From assembly GCF_000019185.1 (NCBI RefSeq), contig NC_010334.1, forward strand, positions 2,790,001 through 2,854,000: a stretch of DNA of 64,000 nt, read 5' to 3'. The DNA is from Shewanella halifaxensis HAW-EB4. Its GTDB lineage: Bacteria > Pseudomonadota > Gammaproteobacteria > Enterobacterales > Shewanellaceae. Within the stretch, counting starts at the first letter, position 1. Each line of letters starts with the position of its first letter. Below, in pieces: positions 1-8,435 of this stretch. The notes beneath the pieces were generated by a model. It was not told where the DNA came from. It did no database searches and was given only the letters and a program-made list of their open reading frames with translations. Made by a program: the position numbers and the translations under genes.

Positions 1-1
1 C

Positions 2-1039
2 TCTATCCCTATTTTCTTGTTCTTCTTAGTTCTCAACATCTCTATTACTGCCCCCTTAAAAGAAGCGATTAGCGCAATGAAAGATATTGCTCAAGGAGAA
101 GGTGATTTAACCAAGAAGCTACCAACCAAAGGTAAAGATGAAGTCGCGGAGCTTGCCGAAGCATTTAATTTATTTGTTATCAAAATTAGAGATATGGTCG
201 CAGAGCTTCAACCTATAGGCGATGATTTAGACCTAGATGCTCAGCGCTTACTCAACGCCGCTGAAGAATCCAATGATAGTGTCGAGCACCTACATAGAGA
301 AACCTCAAGTGTCGCAACGGCAATCAACCAGATGCTGTCGACCACTCAAGAAATGGCCAGTAACACCAACCAAGCGGCAGAAGCGGCTAATAGTGTAAAA
401 CATCAAGCCCAACAGAGTATGTCTATGATGGACGCCACGCTTGATAACTCTAAGCATCTCGCAGATGAACTTAAAAGTGCTCAGCAGATCACTCATGCTC
501 TGGGTAGCTCATCATCGCAGATTGGCAACATTTTGGATGTTATTCGAGGTATTGCCGATCAAACTAATCTACTGGCACTTAATGCCGCAATTGAAGCTGC
601 CCGAGCAGGTAGTCATGGCAGAGGATTTGCGGTCGTCGCGGATGAAGTTAGAGCCTTAGCTAACCGTACTCAGGATTCAACTAATGAGATCCAAAACATC
701 ATTAAAGAGATCCAATCGGGTGTAAATAGTGTTGTTGCCAGTAATGAGCAAAATCAAAGTCAGTCTCAACAAGTTCAGACCCAAGCCAAAGAGGTAAGTG
801 ACTCCTTGTCTGACATTCTCAGTCTGATAGCACATATTAGCGACATGAACACCCAACTTGCCAGTGCAACAGAAGAGCAATCTATCGTCACTGAAGAGAT
901 TAACCGTAACATCTGCGCCATAACCGAATTAACTGAAGTGTCAGTCAAAGCAAATGAGAGCAACCACAATGCTGCTATGTCACTGCAAAATATCAGTAAA
1001 GATTGCGCTCGCACACTCGGTCAATTCAAGGTCAAGTAA
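2..1039 (+). CDS. Methyl-accepting chemotaxis protein, C-terminal part (runs off left edge)
   Basis: This is the cytoplasmic signalling part of a chemoreceptor that controls CheA kinase activity. The reading frame is open from base 2, so the sensor domain and first membrane segment lie outside the window. The visible part starts with the hydrophobic end of the second membrane helix (LFFLVLNISI). A HAMP linker follows (ITAPLKEAISAMKDIAQGEG), then long coiled-coil helices. The conserved MCP hairpin tip is clear (DQTNLLALNAAIEAARAG, then GFAVVADEVRALA). A TTG at base 17 is not a real start because it lies inside the membrane helix. The ligand cannot be inferred. There is no C-terminal pentapeptide tether for CheR/CheB. 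Confidence 0.93.
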   Translation, partial: SIPIFLFFLVLNISITAPLKEAISAMKDIAQGEGDLTKKLPTKGKDEVAELAEAFNLFVIKIRDMVAELQPIGDDLDLDAQRLLNAAEESNDSVEHLHRETSSVATAINQMLSTTQEMASNTNQAAEAANSVKHQAQQSMSMMDATLDNSKHLADELKSAQQITHALGSSSSQIGNILDVIRGIADQTNLLALNAAIEAARAGSHGRGFAVVADEVRALANRTQDSTNEIQNIIKEIQSGVNSVVASNEQNQSQSQQVQTQAKEVSDSLSDILSLIAHISDMNTQLASATEEQSIVTEEINRNICAITELTEVSVKANESNHNAAMSLQNISKDCARTLGQFKVK

Positions 1040-1056
1040 TATAACACTACGAACCC

Positions 1057-1077
1057 GAGGGGCGGTAATTGCCCCTC
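1057..1077 (+). terminator. GC-rich hairpin after the chemoreceptor gene
   Basis: A perfect 7-bp stem (GAGGGGC / GCCCCTC) with a 7-nt loop lies 18 bases after the stop codon. The following bases (acgccctttgc) are not a proper T tract, so termination may be weak or Rho-assisted. Confidence 0.5.
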
Positions 1078-1141
1078 ACGCCCTTTGCAAATTATGTTAA
1101 GCTAAATTCTATGAAAAGTTCTCTTAAAGTGAATTGAATTT

Positions 1142-1528
1142 ATGGCTCGCATGACCTTAGCTATCCACCCAGAGCTCTACACTATCCATAGCTTTTCAGC
1201 TGACTGCGTGATCGCGGCAGATATCTTTCAACAAGAGATGTATTTCATCGGTAAAACCAAGGATGAGATCTCCGTTGTCGTCACCTCAGAGTTAACCCTC
1301 GACAGTATAGAGCAGGAAAATGATTGGCGTTGTCTTGAAGTCATCGGCCCATTAGGCTTTTCAATGACAGGCATATTAGCCAGTGTTTCCAGCACCCTTG
1401 CTGAAGAAAAAATCAGTATTTTTGCCATTTCTACCTTCGATACCGACTATATCTTAGTCAAAAAAGAGACCTTAAACGCGGCGACGAAGGCGCTTAAAAA
1501 GAAAAATTACCAAATTATTGATTATTAG
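1142..1528 (+). CDS. ACT domain-containing protein
   Basis: A 128-residue soluble protein. The C-terminal half (about residues 60-128) reads as an ACT-type ligand-binding fold: a strand (WRCLEVIGPLGF), a helix (MTGILASVSSTLAEEKISIFAIST) and a strand (DTDYILVKKETL). The family (ACT_7/CASTOR-like) includes small stand-alone regulators thought to bind amino acids. The ligand and partner are unknown here. It lies 71 bases upstream of ptsH on the same strand and might be co-transcribed with the PTS genes. That link is inference only. Confidence 0.75.
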   Translation: MARMTLAIHPELYTIHSFSADCVIAADIFQQEMYFIGKTKDEISVVVTSELTLDSIEQENDWRCLEVIGPLGFSMTGILASVSSTLAEEKISIFAISTFDTDYILVKKETLNAATKALKKKNYQIIDY

Positions 1529-1599
1529 TTGTTTTTTTCTTAGATTAGTCTGTAGCAGAAAATACACTATGTATTTCATCGAGTGAGAGTTCTATATCC

Positions 1600-1857
1600 A
1601 TGTATGAAAAGATCATCATCATCACAGCTAAGCATGGGATCCATACAAGGCCCGCTGCGTTGTTGGTCAAAAAGGCAAAATCTTTCGATTGTAATATCAC
1701 CGTCGAATGTGATGGTAAGCAAGCGAGTGCTAAAAGCTTATTTAAACTGCAAACCTTAGGGCTTTATTATGGCGTATCGGTCAAAGTCTTCGCTGAAGGT
1801 GAGCAAGCACAACAAGCTGTTGAAGAAGTGTCAGAACTACTCATTACATTAAGTTAA
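1600..1857 (+). CDS. ptsH: Phosphocarrier protein HPr
   Basis: HPr passes phosphate from Enzyme I to the sugar-specific EIIA proteins of the phosphoenolpyruvate phosphotransferase system in the cytoplasm. The length (85 residues) is typical. The phospho-accepting histidine is H15 in HGIHTRPAA. The second signature (ASAKSLFKLQTLGL) contains the conserved serine region near residue 46. The gene lies 9 bases upstream of ptsI, so the two almost certainly share a transcript. The order ptsH-ptsI-crr is the standard one in enteric and related bacteria. Confidence 0.97.
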   Translation: MYEKIIIITAKHGIHTRPAALLVKKAKSFDCNITVECDGKQASAKSLFKLQTLGLYYGVSVKVFAEGEQAQQAVEEVSELLITLS

Positions 1858-1866
1858 GGGTGTCCT

Positions 1867-3570
1867 ATGTCGATTACGGGGATCGCTGTTTCATCGGGTA
1901 TCGCTTTTGGCCAAGCGTTACATCTCAATTTACATCACGAAAAGATTGATTACCGTTTAATTCCTAAATCCCATGTCCCCATCGAAGTACAAAGACTAAA
2001 GCACGCTTTTGAACTTCAAAAACAGCACTTAGCTCAAGGGCTTGAGAAGTTGCAGCCAGAAACCAGCCACTTTGAGTTAATTGAAGCCGATCTGCTCATA
2101 TTGGACGATGAGGATCTGTTAGAACAGATTGAACATAGCATCTCGAGTCTGCAGATCGGCGCTGCATTTGCGATAGAGCGGGTATTCGAGCAGCAAGCCT
2201 CAGAGCTGGCGTTATTAGATGATCCCTATCTAGCCAATCGAGCTCAAGACGTGTCATGTCTCGGTAGCCGGCTAATCGCCCGTTTAAACGGCGCGCAACA
2301 TCTCGACTTAAGTCAACTCACACAAGATACAATAATATTTTCTCAAGACTTAACTCCTGCCGAATTTGCCATGCTACCGCTTGAACATATTACCGGTGTA
2401 GTACTCAATACGGGGGGAATAACAAGCCATACTGCAATTTTGACCCGTAGTGCTGGGATCCCTGCACTGCTAAGTTGTCAATTTGAAGCCATCCAGATAA
2501 AAAACGGTACCCAAGTTGTTTTAAATGCCAATGAAGGTGAGTTGGTTATTAACCCTAACCAACAACAGATTGCTTATTTACAAACATTAAAGAAACAAGA
2601 TTTTCTGCGTAAACAACAATTACTTACCCTTAAAGACTTACCCACTGAAACCCTTGACGGTCATGGCATTTCTTTATTAGCTAATGTCGGTAACCTAAAC
2701 GAGGTTAGTCATTTAACCGATGTAAGCGCCGAAGGGATTGGCTTATTTAGAACTGAATTCATGTTAATGAATACCAGTGTTTTGCCCGATGAAAAAACTC
2801 AATATCATTTATATTGCGATGCCCTGCATTTAATGGAAGGTAGAACGTTTACCCTACGAACATTAGATGTCGGCGCAGATAAAGAGCTTCCTTGCCTTGG
2901 AACATTAATTGAAGATAATCCGGCGCTAGGCTTAAGGGGGATCCGATATAGCTTGGCCCATCCAGAACTGTTCAAGACACAAGTAAGTGCTATTTTACGG
3001 GCAGCCAATCACGGGTCTGTACGCTTAATGTTTCCGATGATCAATCAAATTGAAGAGTTAGAGCAATTGCTAAGCTACGTAGAAGAGTGTAAAGCGAAGC
3101 TAATTGAAGAGGAGAAAGGCTTTGGTGAGCTTAGCTATGGCATCGTTGTCGAAACGCCTGCAGCCGTACTTAACCTCGAGTCGATGCTACCTCTGCTCGA
3201 TTTTATCAGTATCGGCACAAACGATCTCACTCAATACACTATGGCAGCGGACAGAAGCAATCCATTACTGACCAAAGAGTATCCCTCTCTCTCCCCTGCG
3301 GTGCTCAATCTTATCCAAACTACCATAGATATCGCCAAGGAAAATCACATCACAGTTTCTCTATGTGGTGAATTAGCAAGCGATCCAAATGTTGCGCCTT
3401 TGCTGGTCGGGATGGGGATAGACGAGCTCAGCGTTAATTTAGGTTCAATATTAGAGGTTAAGTCGGCATTACGTGATATAAGTTATCAAACATGCTTGAC
3501 GCTAGCCAAACAAGCGCTAAAAATAAAAAGAATCGAAGAATTAAAACGTTACATTTATAGTCGACCTTAA
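1867..3570 (+). CDS. ptsI: PTS Enzyme I (phosphoenolpyruvate-protein phosphotransferase)
   Basis: Enzyme I autophosphorylates from PEP and transfers phosphate to HPr. The protein has 567 residues, close to the usual 575. The N-terminal HPr-binding/swivelling domain carries the active histidine H188 in GGITSHTAILTRSAGIPA. The C-terminal TIM-barrel PEP-binding domain shows GIGLFRTEFML, the segment LRGIRYSLAHPE, and the catalytic cysteine C500 in SLCGELASDP. It follows ptsH by 9 bases and precedes crr by 61 bases. No sugar-specific EIIBC gene is nearby, so the sugar served cannot be told from this window. Confidence 0.97.
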   Translation: MSITGIAVSSGIAFGQALHLNLHHEKIDYRLIPKSHVPIEVQRLKHAFELQKQHLAQGLEKLQPETSHFELIEADLLILDDEDLLEQIEHSISSLQIGAAFAIERVFEQQASELALLDDPYLANRAQDVSCLGSRLIARLNGAQHLDLSQLTQDTIIFSQDLTPAEFAMLPLEHITGVVLNTGGITSHTAILTRSAGIPALLSCQFEAIQIKNGTQVVLNANEGELVINPNQQQIAYLQTLKKQDFLRKQQLLTLKDLPTETLDGHGISLLANVGNLNEVSHLTDVSAEGIGLFRTEFMLMNTSVLPDEKTQYHLYCDALHLMEGRTFTLRTLDVGADKELPCLGTLIEDNPALGLRGIRYSLAHPELFKTQVSAILRAANHGSVRLMFPMINQIEELEQLLSYVEECKAKLIEEEKGFGELSYGIVVETPAAVLNLESMLPLLDFISIGTNDLTQYTMAADRSNPLLTKEYPSLSPAVLNLIQTTIDIAKENHITVSLCGELASDPNVAPLLVGMGIDELSVNLGSILEVKSALRDISYQTCLTLAKQALKIKRIEELKRYIYSRP

Positions 3571-3631
3571 AAGCTATAATAGTGACATTAGCCTTATTCA
3601 ATATAAAAGATGATTCCAAGGGGCAAATTAG

Positions 3632-4141
3632 ATGGGATTTTTGAGCCGTATTAGACGCCTTATTTCAGGACAGAACGACATAGCAGGCGTAGTCAATGTG
3701 TACGCTCCGGTGAGTGGTAAAATCGTTGCCATCGAAAAGGTACCTGATGCCGTCTTCTCAGAAAAAATTGTCGGTGACGGATTGGCTATCGAGCCTAAAG
3801 GCCACCTAATATTGGCTCCGATTGACGGCACCATAGGGAAAATTTTCGAAACCAACCATGCATTCAGCATTGAATCAACACAAGGGCTCGAAATATTTGT
3901 ACATTTTGGCATTGGCACCGTCGAGCTAAGGGGGAATGGTTTTAAACGATTAGCCGAAGAAGGCCAAGAAGTTAAAATGGGCGATCCAATATTAGAGTTT
4001 GATATCGACTACTTAAAAGAGCATGCCGATAGCCTACTCACACCTGTGCTTATTGCCAATATGGAAGACATTCAAGGCATTGATAAAAATCATGGCCATT
4101 TAGAAGCTGGTAAAGACGTGATTTTCTCAGTAAGACTGTAA
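3632..4141 (+). CDS. crr: PTS EIIA-Glc (Crr) component
   Basis: EIIA-Glc receives phosphate from HPr. In E. coli it passes it to glucose permeases and also regulates adenylate cyclase and other transporters. The 169-residue length matches the family. The active-site pair is H76 (TNHAF) and phospho-acceptor H91 (IFVHFGIGTVEL). The short N-terminal amphipathic segment (MGFLSRIRRLIS) resembles the membrane anchor of EIIA-Glc. It is the last gene of the pts set and is followed by a strong terminator. Confidence 0.96.
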   Translation: MGFLSRIRRLISGQNDIAGVVNVYAPVSGKIVAIEKVPDAVFSEKIVGDGLAIEPKGHLILAPIDGTIGKIFETNHAFSIESTQGLEIFVHFGIGTVELRGNGFKRLAEEGQEVKMGDPILEFDIDYLKEHADSLLTPVLIANMEDIQGIDKNHGHLEAGKDVIFSVRL

Positions 4142-4161
4142 GCCCTTACCGTACTATCAAT

Positions 4162-4190
4162 AAAAGCCTAATTTTTATTAGGCTTTTTCA
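4162..4190 (+). terminator. Terminator after crr
   Basis: An inverted repeat (AAAAGCCTAAT / ATTAGGCTTTTT) with a very short loop and a T tract closes the pts operon 20 bases after the crr stop. Confidence 0.9.
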
Positions 4191-4313
4191 TCAACGCAAA
4201 CCAGAGTTCATATCAAGCATTGAATAACACTCAACAAGGGTTTTCCCCCTTGAGCAGAGCCAAAAGCAATGACACAATGCAAACAACTTATAAAAACAGA
4301 TTGGAGTACCCTT

Positions 4314-4658
4314 TTGACACTTTTCGGAATTAAGAATTGCGATACTGTACGTAAAGCACGTAAATGGCTTGAAGCTAATCAACTTGAAGTTGCTTTTCAT
4401 GATTTTCGTGAAGATGGGCTCAGTACAGAGCAAATAGAACAATGGGTCAGTGCAATCGGCTGGGAAGCCTTATTCAATAAGAGAAGTACCAGTTATAGAA
4501 ATCTTACCGAAACTGAAAAGAATGACATCAATGAGAAGAAGGCTGTAGCCTTGATGGCACTATACCCAACCTTGATCAAGCGCCCCGTTTTAGCGATGAA
4601 TGGACAAGTCCAGGTGGGTTTTAAAGAAGCTGACTATCGAACGTGGTTCAACCTATGA
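4314..4658 (+). CDS. yffB: ArsC/Spx-family reductase-like protein YffB
   Basis: A small thioredoxin-fold protein of the ArsC-like YffB group. The arsenate reductase-type active cysteine is C9 in MTLFGIKNCDTVRKARKWLE, followed by the family segment IKRPVLAMNG near residue 90. Family members are annotated as arsenate-reductase-like, but no arsenate function is established. I choose the TTG at 4314 because GGAG sits 8 bases upstream and the protein then begins exactly like E. coli YffB (about 115 residues). The in-frame ATG at 4269 would add 15 non-conserved residues. The stop overlaps the dapE start (ATGA), the same yffB-dapE pairing as in E. coli. Confidence 0.85.
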   Translation: MTLFGIKNCDTVRKARKWLEANQLEVAFHDFREDGLSTEQIEQWVSAIGWEALFNKRSTSYRNLTETEKNDINEKKAVALMALYPTLIKRPVLAMNGQVQVGFKEADYRTWFNL

Positions 4659-5800
4659 GCCAAAATACAGACTCTCCAGTACTTTCATTAGCCAAAGACC
4701 TTATTTCTCGTCAATCGGTCACACCTTTAGATGAAGGTTGCCAGCAACTCATGGCTGACAGATTAGCCGACGCAGGCTTTAATATTGAGTCAATGGTATT
4801 TGAAGATACCACCAATATGTGGGCTCGCAGAGGCACGCAATCTCCCGTCTTTTGTTTTGCAGGCCATACCGATGTTGTCCCAGTTGGAGATCTAAATCGT
4901 TGGCACACACCACCGTTTGAGCCAGTTGTTATTGATGATTATCTTCATGGGCGCGGCGCTGCAGATATGAAAGGCTCATTGGCGGCGATGCTGGTGGCTA
5001 CCGAGCGCTTCATTAAAAAGTTTCCGGATCATCAAGGCTCAATCGCCTTTCTGATCACCAGTGATGAGGAAGGCCCTTTTATTAATGGCACAACTCGAGT
5101 CATCGATACCCTTGAAGCACGTAACGAAAAAATCACCTGGTCGCTCGTGGGAGAACCTTCATCCACCCATAAGCTAGGTGATATCGTTAAGAATGGGCGC
5201 CGAGGCAGTCTCACAGGTAATTTAACGGTTAAAGGAGTTCAAGGGCACGTGGCTTACCCACACCTTGCTGATAACCCTATTCATAAAGCCGCTCCTGCGC
5301 TAGATGAGCTTGCGAGAATGAAATGGGATAATGGTAATGAGTTTTTCCCGCCGACTAGCTTTCAAATCGCAAATATCAACGGCGGTACAGGCGCATCAAA
5401 CGTTATACCAGGTGCTTTAGAGGTGATGTTTAATTTTCGCTACTCCACCGAAGTTACCGCCGAAATATTAATAGAGCGAGTGCTCAATATTCTCGATGCT
5501 CACGGCTTAGAGTACGATATCGATTGGGTCTTCAATGGCTTGCCTTTTCTAACTGGCGATGGACCTTTATTAGAAGCAACTAAAGCTGCAATCAAAAAAG
5601 TTACTGGAACGAATACCGATCCACAAACATCGGGTGGCACGTCAGATGGTCGTTTTATTGCTCCAACCGGGGCACAGGTTATTGAGCTTGGCCCTGTTAA
5701 TGCTACCATTCATAAAGTGAACGAGTGTGTCAAAGTATCAGACCTTGAGTTACTCACCGATTGTTATGAAGCCATTTTGGAAAACCTGCTGTGCAAGTAG
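4655..5800 (+). CDS. dapE: Succinyl-diaminopimelate desuccinylase
   Basis: DapE hydrolyses N-succinyl-L,L-diaminopimelate to L,L-DAP and succinate, a late step towards lysine and peptidoglycan meso-DAP. It is a 381-residue M20-family di-zinc enzyme. Visible ligand and catalytic residues are H71 and D73 (FAGHTDVVP), D104 (GRGAADMKGS), and the E138/E139 pair (SDEEG). The C-terminal histidine is in NATIHKVNE. The start at 4655 overlaps the yffB stop and gives the family N-terminus; an upstream GTG at 4643 would run into yffB. The next gene starts inside the last codons of dapE. Confidence 0.96.
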   Translation: MSQNTDSPVLSLAKDLISRQSVTPLDEGCQQLMADRLADAGFNIESMVFEDTTNMWARRGTQSPVFCFAGHTDVVPVGDLNRWHTPPFEPVVIDDYLHGRGAADMKGSLAAMLVATERFIKKFPDHQGSIAFLITSDEEGPFINGTTRVIDTLEARNEKITWSLVGEPSSTHKLGDIVKNGRRGSLTGNLTVKGVQGHVAYPHLADNPIHKAAPALDELARMKWDNGNEFFPPTSFQIANINGGTGASNVIPGALEVMFNFRYSTEVTAEILIERVLNILDAHGLEYDIDWVFNGLPFLTGDGPLLEATKAAIKKVTGTNTDPQTSGGTSDGRFIAPTGAQVIELGPVNATIHKVNECVKVSDLELLTDCYEAILENLLCK

Positions 5801-6492
5801 AACATCCCTTTCTATACGGCCTTGAGGATCAACACTTAGTCGAATGCTTAGGATACCTGTTAGAAGCAAACACTGCGGCTGCATTTTTTAACATGCAGCA
5901 AGCGGCGTCAACGGCAGGTATTGATATTCAGATCTGCTCAGGGTATCGAGACTTTGATAAGCAGCTATCAATTTGGAATGCCAAAGCCAGTGGTCGACGG
6001 GCTGTATTAGACAAAGCCTCTAAGCCTGTATCAATTGAAAGTCTCTGTTCAAACGAATTAATCGATACCATACTTTTATGGTCTGCTCTACCGGGTATGT
6101 CTAGACACCACTGGGGTACAGATATCGATATATTTGATGGCAATCGTATAAAAAAGCCGGAGCTACAGCTCGTACCCGCTGAATATCAGCACGGTGGACC
6201 TTGTTTAGCGTTAAGCCAATGGTTACACTCCCACGCAGAAAAATACGGCTTTTACCTACCTTACCAACAGGGATTAAGTGGCGTGAGCCCAGAACCGTGG
6301 CACTTAAGCTACTTTCCAATTTCAAAAGATTATATCAATAGTTACGATATAGACTCAGTAAAAACAGTCTTAGCCTGTTGTGATATTTTACACAAAGACG
6401 AAATACTCGAGCGCATAGCGCCACTCGTTAATGAGTATGTGTTACGTGTCGCTCCAGTACCCACACTGAAACAGCCACTCACTGAAACCTGA
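5791..6492 (+). CDS. M15-family D-alanyl-D-alanine carboxypeptidase-like protein
   Basis: A 233-residue metallopeptidase of the VanY/M15B type, which trims D-Ala from or cleaves peptidoglycan stem peptides. The zinc site is visible: S104-x-H106-x-x-G-x-D-x-D113 (SRHHWGTDIDIF) and E168-P-W-H171 (SPEPWHLSY), preceded by the SGYRDFDKQ substrate-loop motif. No signal peptide is apparent, which is odd for a wall enzyme; it may act on recycled muropeptides in the cytoplasm (inference). The GTG start at 5791 overlaps the end of dapE by 10 bases, implying translational coupling with DAP synthesis. Confidence 0.85.
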   Translation: MQVEHPFLYGLEDQHLVECLGYLLEANTAAAFFNMQQAASTAGIDIQICSGYRDFDKQLSIWNAKASGRRAVLDKASKPVSIESLCSNELIDTILLWSALPGMSRHHWGTDIDIFDGNRIKKPELQLVPAEYQHGGPCLALSQWLHSHAEKYGFYLPYQQGLSGVSPEPWHLSYFPISKDYINSYDIDSVKTVLACCDILHKDEILERIAPLVNEYVLRVAPVPTLKQPLTET

Positions 6493-6520
6493 TTTATTCA
6501 CACATATTAGAGATAACACT

Positions 6521-7369
6521 GTGAACATTACCGACTTAACCAACAATTTTGCAGCAAACAGACACCAACTCAACATTGGCGGTAGCACGCTAAGCTATCT
6601 AGATATTGGCCAAGGGCCCGTGTTATTAATGGGCCATAGTTATCTTTGGGATGCCAAGATGTGGGCGCCACAGATAGCCCACTTGAGTCAAAACTATCGT
6701 TGTATAGTGCCAGATCTATGGGGCCATGGTTTATCGGCTAACTTACCTGCAAAAACAAGCAACCTGCGTGATATTGCAGCTCAAATGCTTGAGCTCATGG
6801 ATAAACTAAACGTAGATAAATTTTCTGTGATAGGCTTATCTGTTGGCGCAATGTGGGGAGCGGAGCTTGCCCTTAAGGCTCCTACGCGAGTACAACACCT
6901 CGTCATGTTAGGTAGTTTTATCGGATATGAGCCAGAGATCACCCGCGATAAATATTATGCCATGCTCGAAGTCATCAAGAATGAACAAATCATTTCAGAC
7001 AAAATCATCGACACGATTACGCCTCTTTTTTTTGCAAATCATCCCAACGCCGAATTGGTCGAAGTTTTCAAACAAAAGCTAAAACATTTTGACAGCAGTA
7101 ATATCGACAACCTATATCAGATAGGCAGAATGATTTTCGGCCGTCGCGATACCATGGATGATGTGCATTTACTAACACTTCCCTGCTTAATCATGACTGG
7201 AGTCGAAGATAAAGCGCGCACCGTATTAGAAGGCTATTTGATGCATGATGCCATCGATGGTAGCGAATACGTACATATTCCCGATTGCGGCCATATTTCA
7301 ACCTTAGAGCAAGCCGAATTTATCAATCAACGTCTTAGCAGCTTTTTATCCGCTAATGCACGAGCATAA
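6521..7369 (+). CDS. Alpha/beta hydrolase
   Basis: A 282-residue alpha/beta-fold hydrolase. The nucleophile elbow is GLSVG with S107. The oxyanion segment MGHSYLWDAKMW lies near residues 37-48. The acidic residue is likely in TGVEDKA (about residue 229), and the catalytic histidine is in DCGHISTLEQ (about 260). The start is GTG at 6521, 28 bases after the M15 gene, probably the same transcript. The substrate is unknown. The family includes esterases, lactonases and dehalogenases, and nothing in the sequence decides among them. Confidence 0.85.
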   Translation: MNITDLTNNFAANRHQLNIGGSTLSYLDIGQGPVLLMGHSYLWDAKMWAPQIAHLSQNYRCIVPDLWGHGLSANLPAKTSNLRDIAAQMLELMDKLNVDKFSVIGLSVGAMWGAELALKAPTRVQHLVMLGSFIGYEPEITRDKYYAMLEVIKNEQIISDKIIDTITPLFFANHPNAELVEVFKQKLKHFDSSNIDNLYQIGRMIFGRRDTMDDVHLLTLPCLIMTGVEDKARTVLEGYLMHDAIDGSEYVHIPDCGHISTLEQAEFINQRLSSFLSANARA

Positions 7370-7619
7370 ATGAGCCAGGACTCAGCGCTCAAACTCATAG
7401 ATCTGACTCAGTGCTTAGGCTTCAGCAACACATGTTCAAATCAACCTAATGACAACGCACAAGCAGGAATATTGCAACGCAACCTCATTTGCAGCAACAC
7501 TTTTAACAATTACTTAAGATTACTTTTCTATAGTACTGAATAGACCAGCAAGGTTAGGTAACAGTGATAAACTTAGCCTGCACTTTAGTTAATATTAACT
7601 GAGCAAATATAAGGCCCAA

Positions 7620-8234
7620 ATGAAACTACTAAAACCGCTTTTTGAAAATAATCGTCGCTGGGCAGGCCGGATCTTAGAAGAAGATCCTAAATTTTTCGAG
7701 CAGTTAGCCAAACAGCAAACGCCTGAGTATTTATGGATAGGCTGCTCCGATAGTCGTGTCCCTTCCAATCAGATCATTGACTTGATGCCAGGCGAAGTTT
7801 TTGTCCACCGTAATATCGCCAACATGGTCATTCATACCGATTTAAACTGCTTATCTGTACTGCAGTACGCTGTCGAAGTACTCAAAGTAAAGCATATCAT
7901 GGTTGTTGGCCACTATGGCTGTGGCGGCATTAAAGCTTCGATGGGCACCGACAGATTAGGTCTTATCGATAACTGGCTGGGTCATATCCGCGATGTATAT
8001 CGCTTGCATAGCGCTGATCTTGATAATATGGACGAGTCTGAGCGCTTCGATCGTTTGTGCGAACTGAACGTTATGGAACAGGTTGCCAACGTAACCAGCA
8101 CCACTATTGTTCAAGAAGCGTGGGCAAGAGGTCAAGATGTCGCCATCCATGGTTGGATCTACAGCGTAGAAAACGGTTTGCTATCCGATTTAGATGTTAC
8201 CGTTAATAAAGAAACCGCTAAACAAGATAGCTAG
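7620..8234 (+). CDS. can: Beta-class carbonic anhydrase
   Basis: A cytoplasmic zinc enzyme that interconverts CO2 and bicarbonate. The 204-residue length is typical of the Can/YadF group. Zinc ligands and catalytic residues are C42, D44 and R46 (IGCSDSRVP) and H98/C101 (VGHYGCGGIKAS). It is transcribed alone: the 250-base gap upstream holds no gene I can support, and a strong terminator follows. Confidence 0.95.
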   Translation: MKLLKPLFENNRRWAGRILEEDPKFFEQLAKQQTPEYLWIGCSDSRVPSNQIIDLMPGEVFVHRNIANMVIHTDLNCLSVLQYAVEVLKVKHIMVVGHYGCGGIKASMGTDRLGLIDNWLGHIRDVYRLHSADLDNMDESERFDRLCELNVMEQVANVTSTTIVQEAWARGQDVAIHGWIYSVENGLLSDLDVTVNKETAKQDS

Positions 8235-8259
8235 CAACGCCTAGTTTTTAAACATAATA

Positions 8260-8303
8260 AAAAGGGTTATCTCAAGCGATTTGCTGAGATAGCCCTTTTT
8301 TTT
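8260..8303 (+). terminator. Terminator after carbonic anhydrase
   Basis: A long stem (AAAAGGGtTATCTCA / TGAGATAgCCCTTTT) with a 10-nt loop and a run of nine T. It separates can from the Kdo8N genes. Confidence 0.93.
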
Positions 8304-8377
8304 AGCAATCGTTACTAAATTTTTACCAAATATGAGAAAAATCGTAAGAATTCTCGCAGTTACCTCCCCTTCACAGT

Positions 8378-8383
8378 TATAAT
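8378..8383 (+). promoter_or_regulatory. Putative -10 box for the Kdo8N operon
   Basis: A perfect TATAAT lies 53 bases upstream of the kdnA ATG, downstream of the can terminator. No good -35 hexamer is seen at 16-18 bases, so an activator or weak -35 may be involved. Confidence 0.45.
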
Positions 8384-8435
8384 CGGTTATTTATTTTTGG
8401 CGTAATTTAGCGCAGTGAACACTAAGGAAATATCC

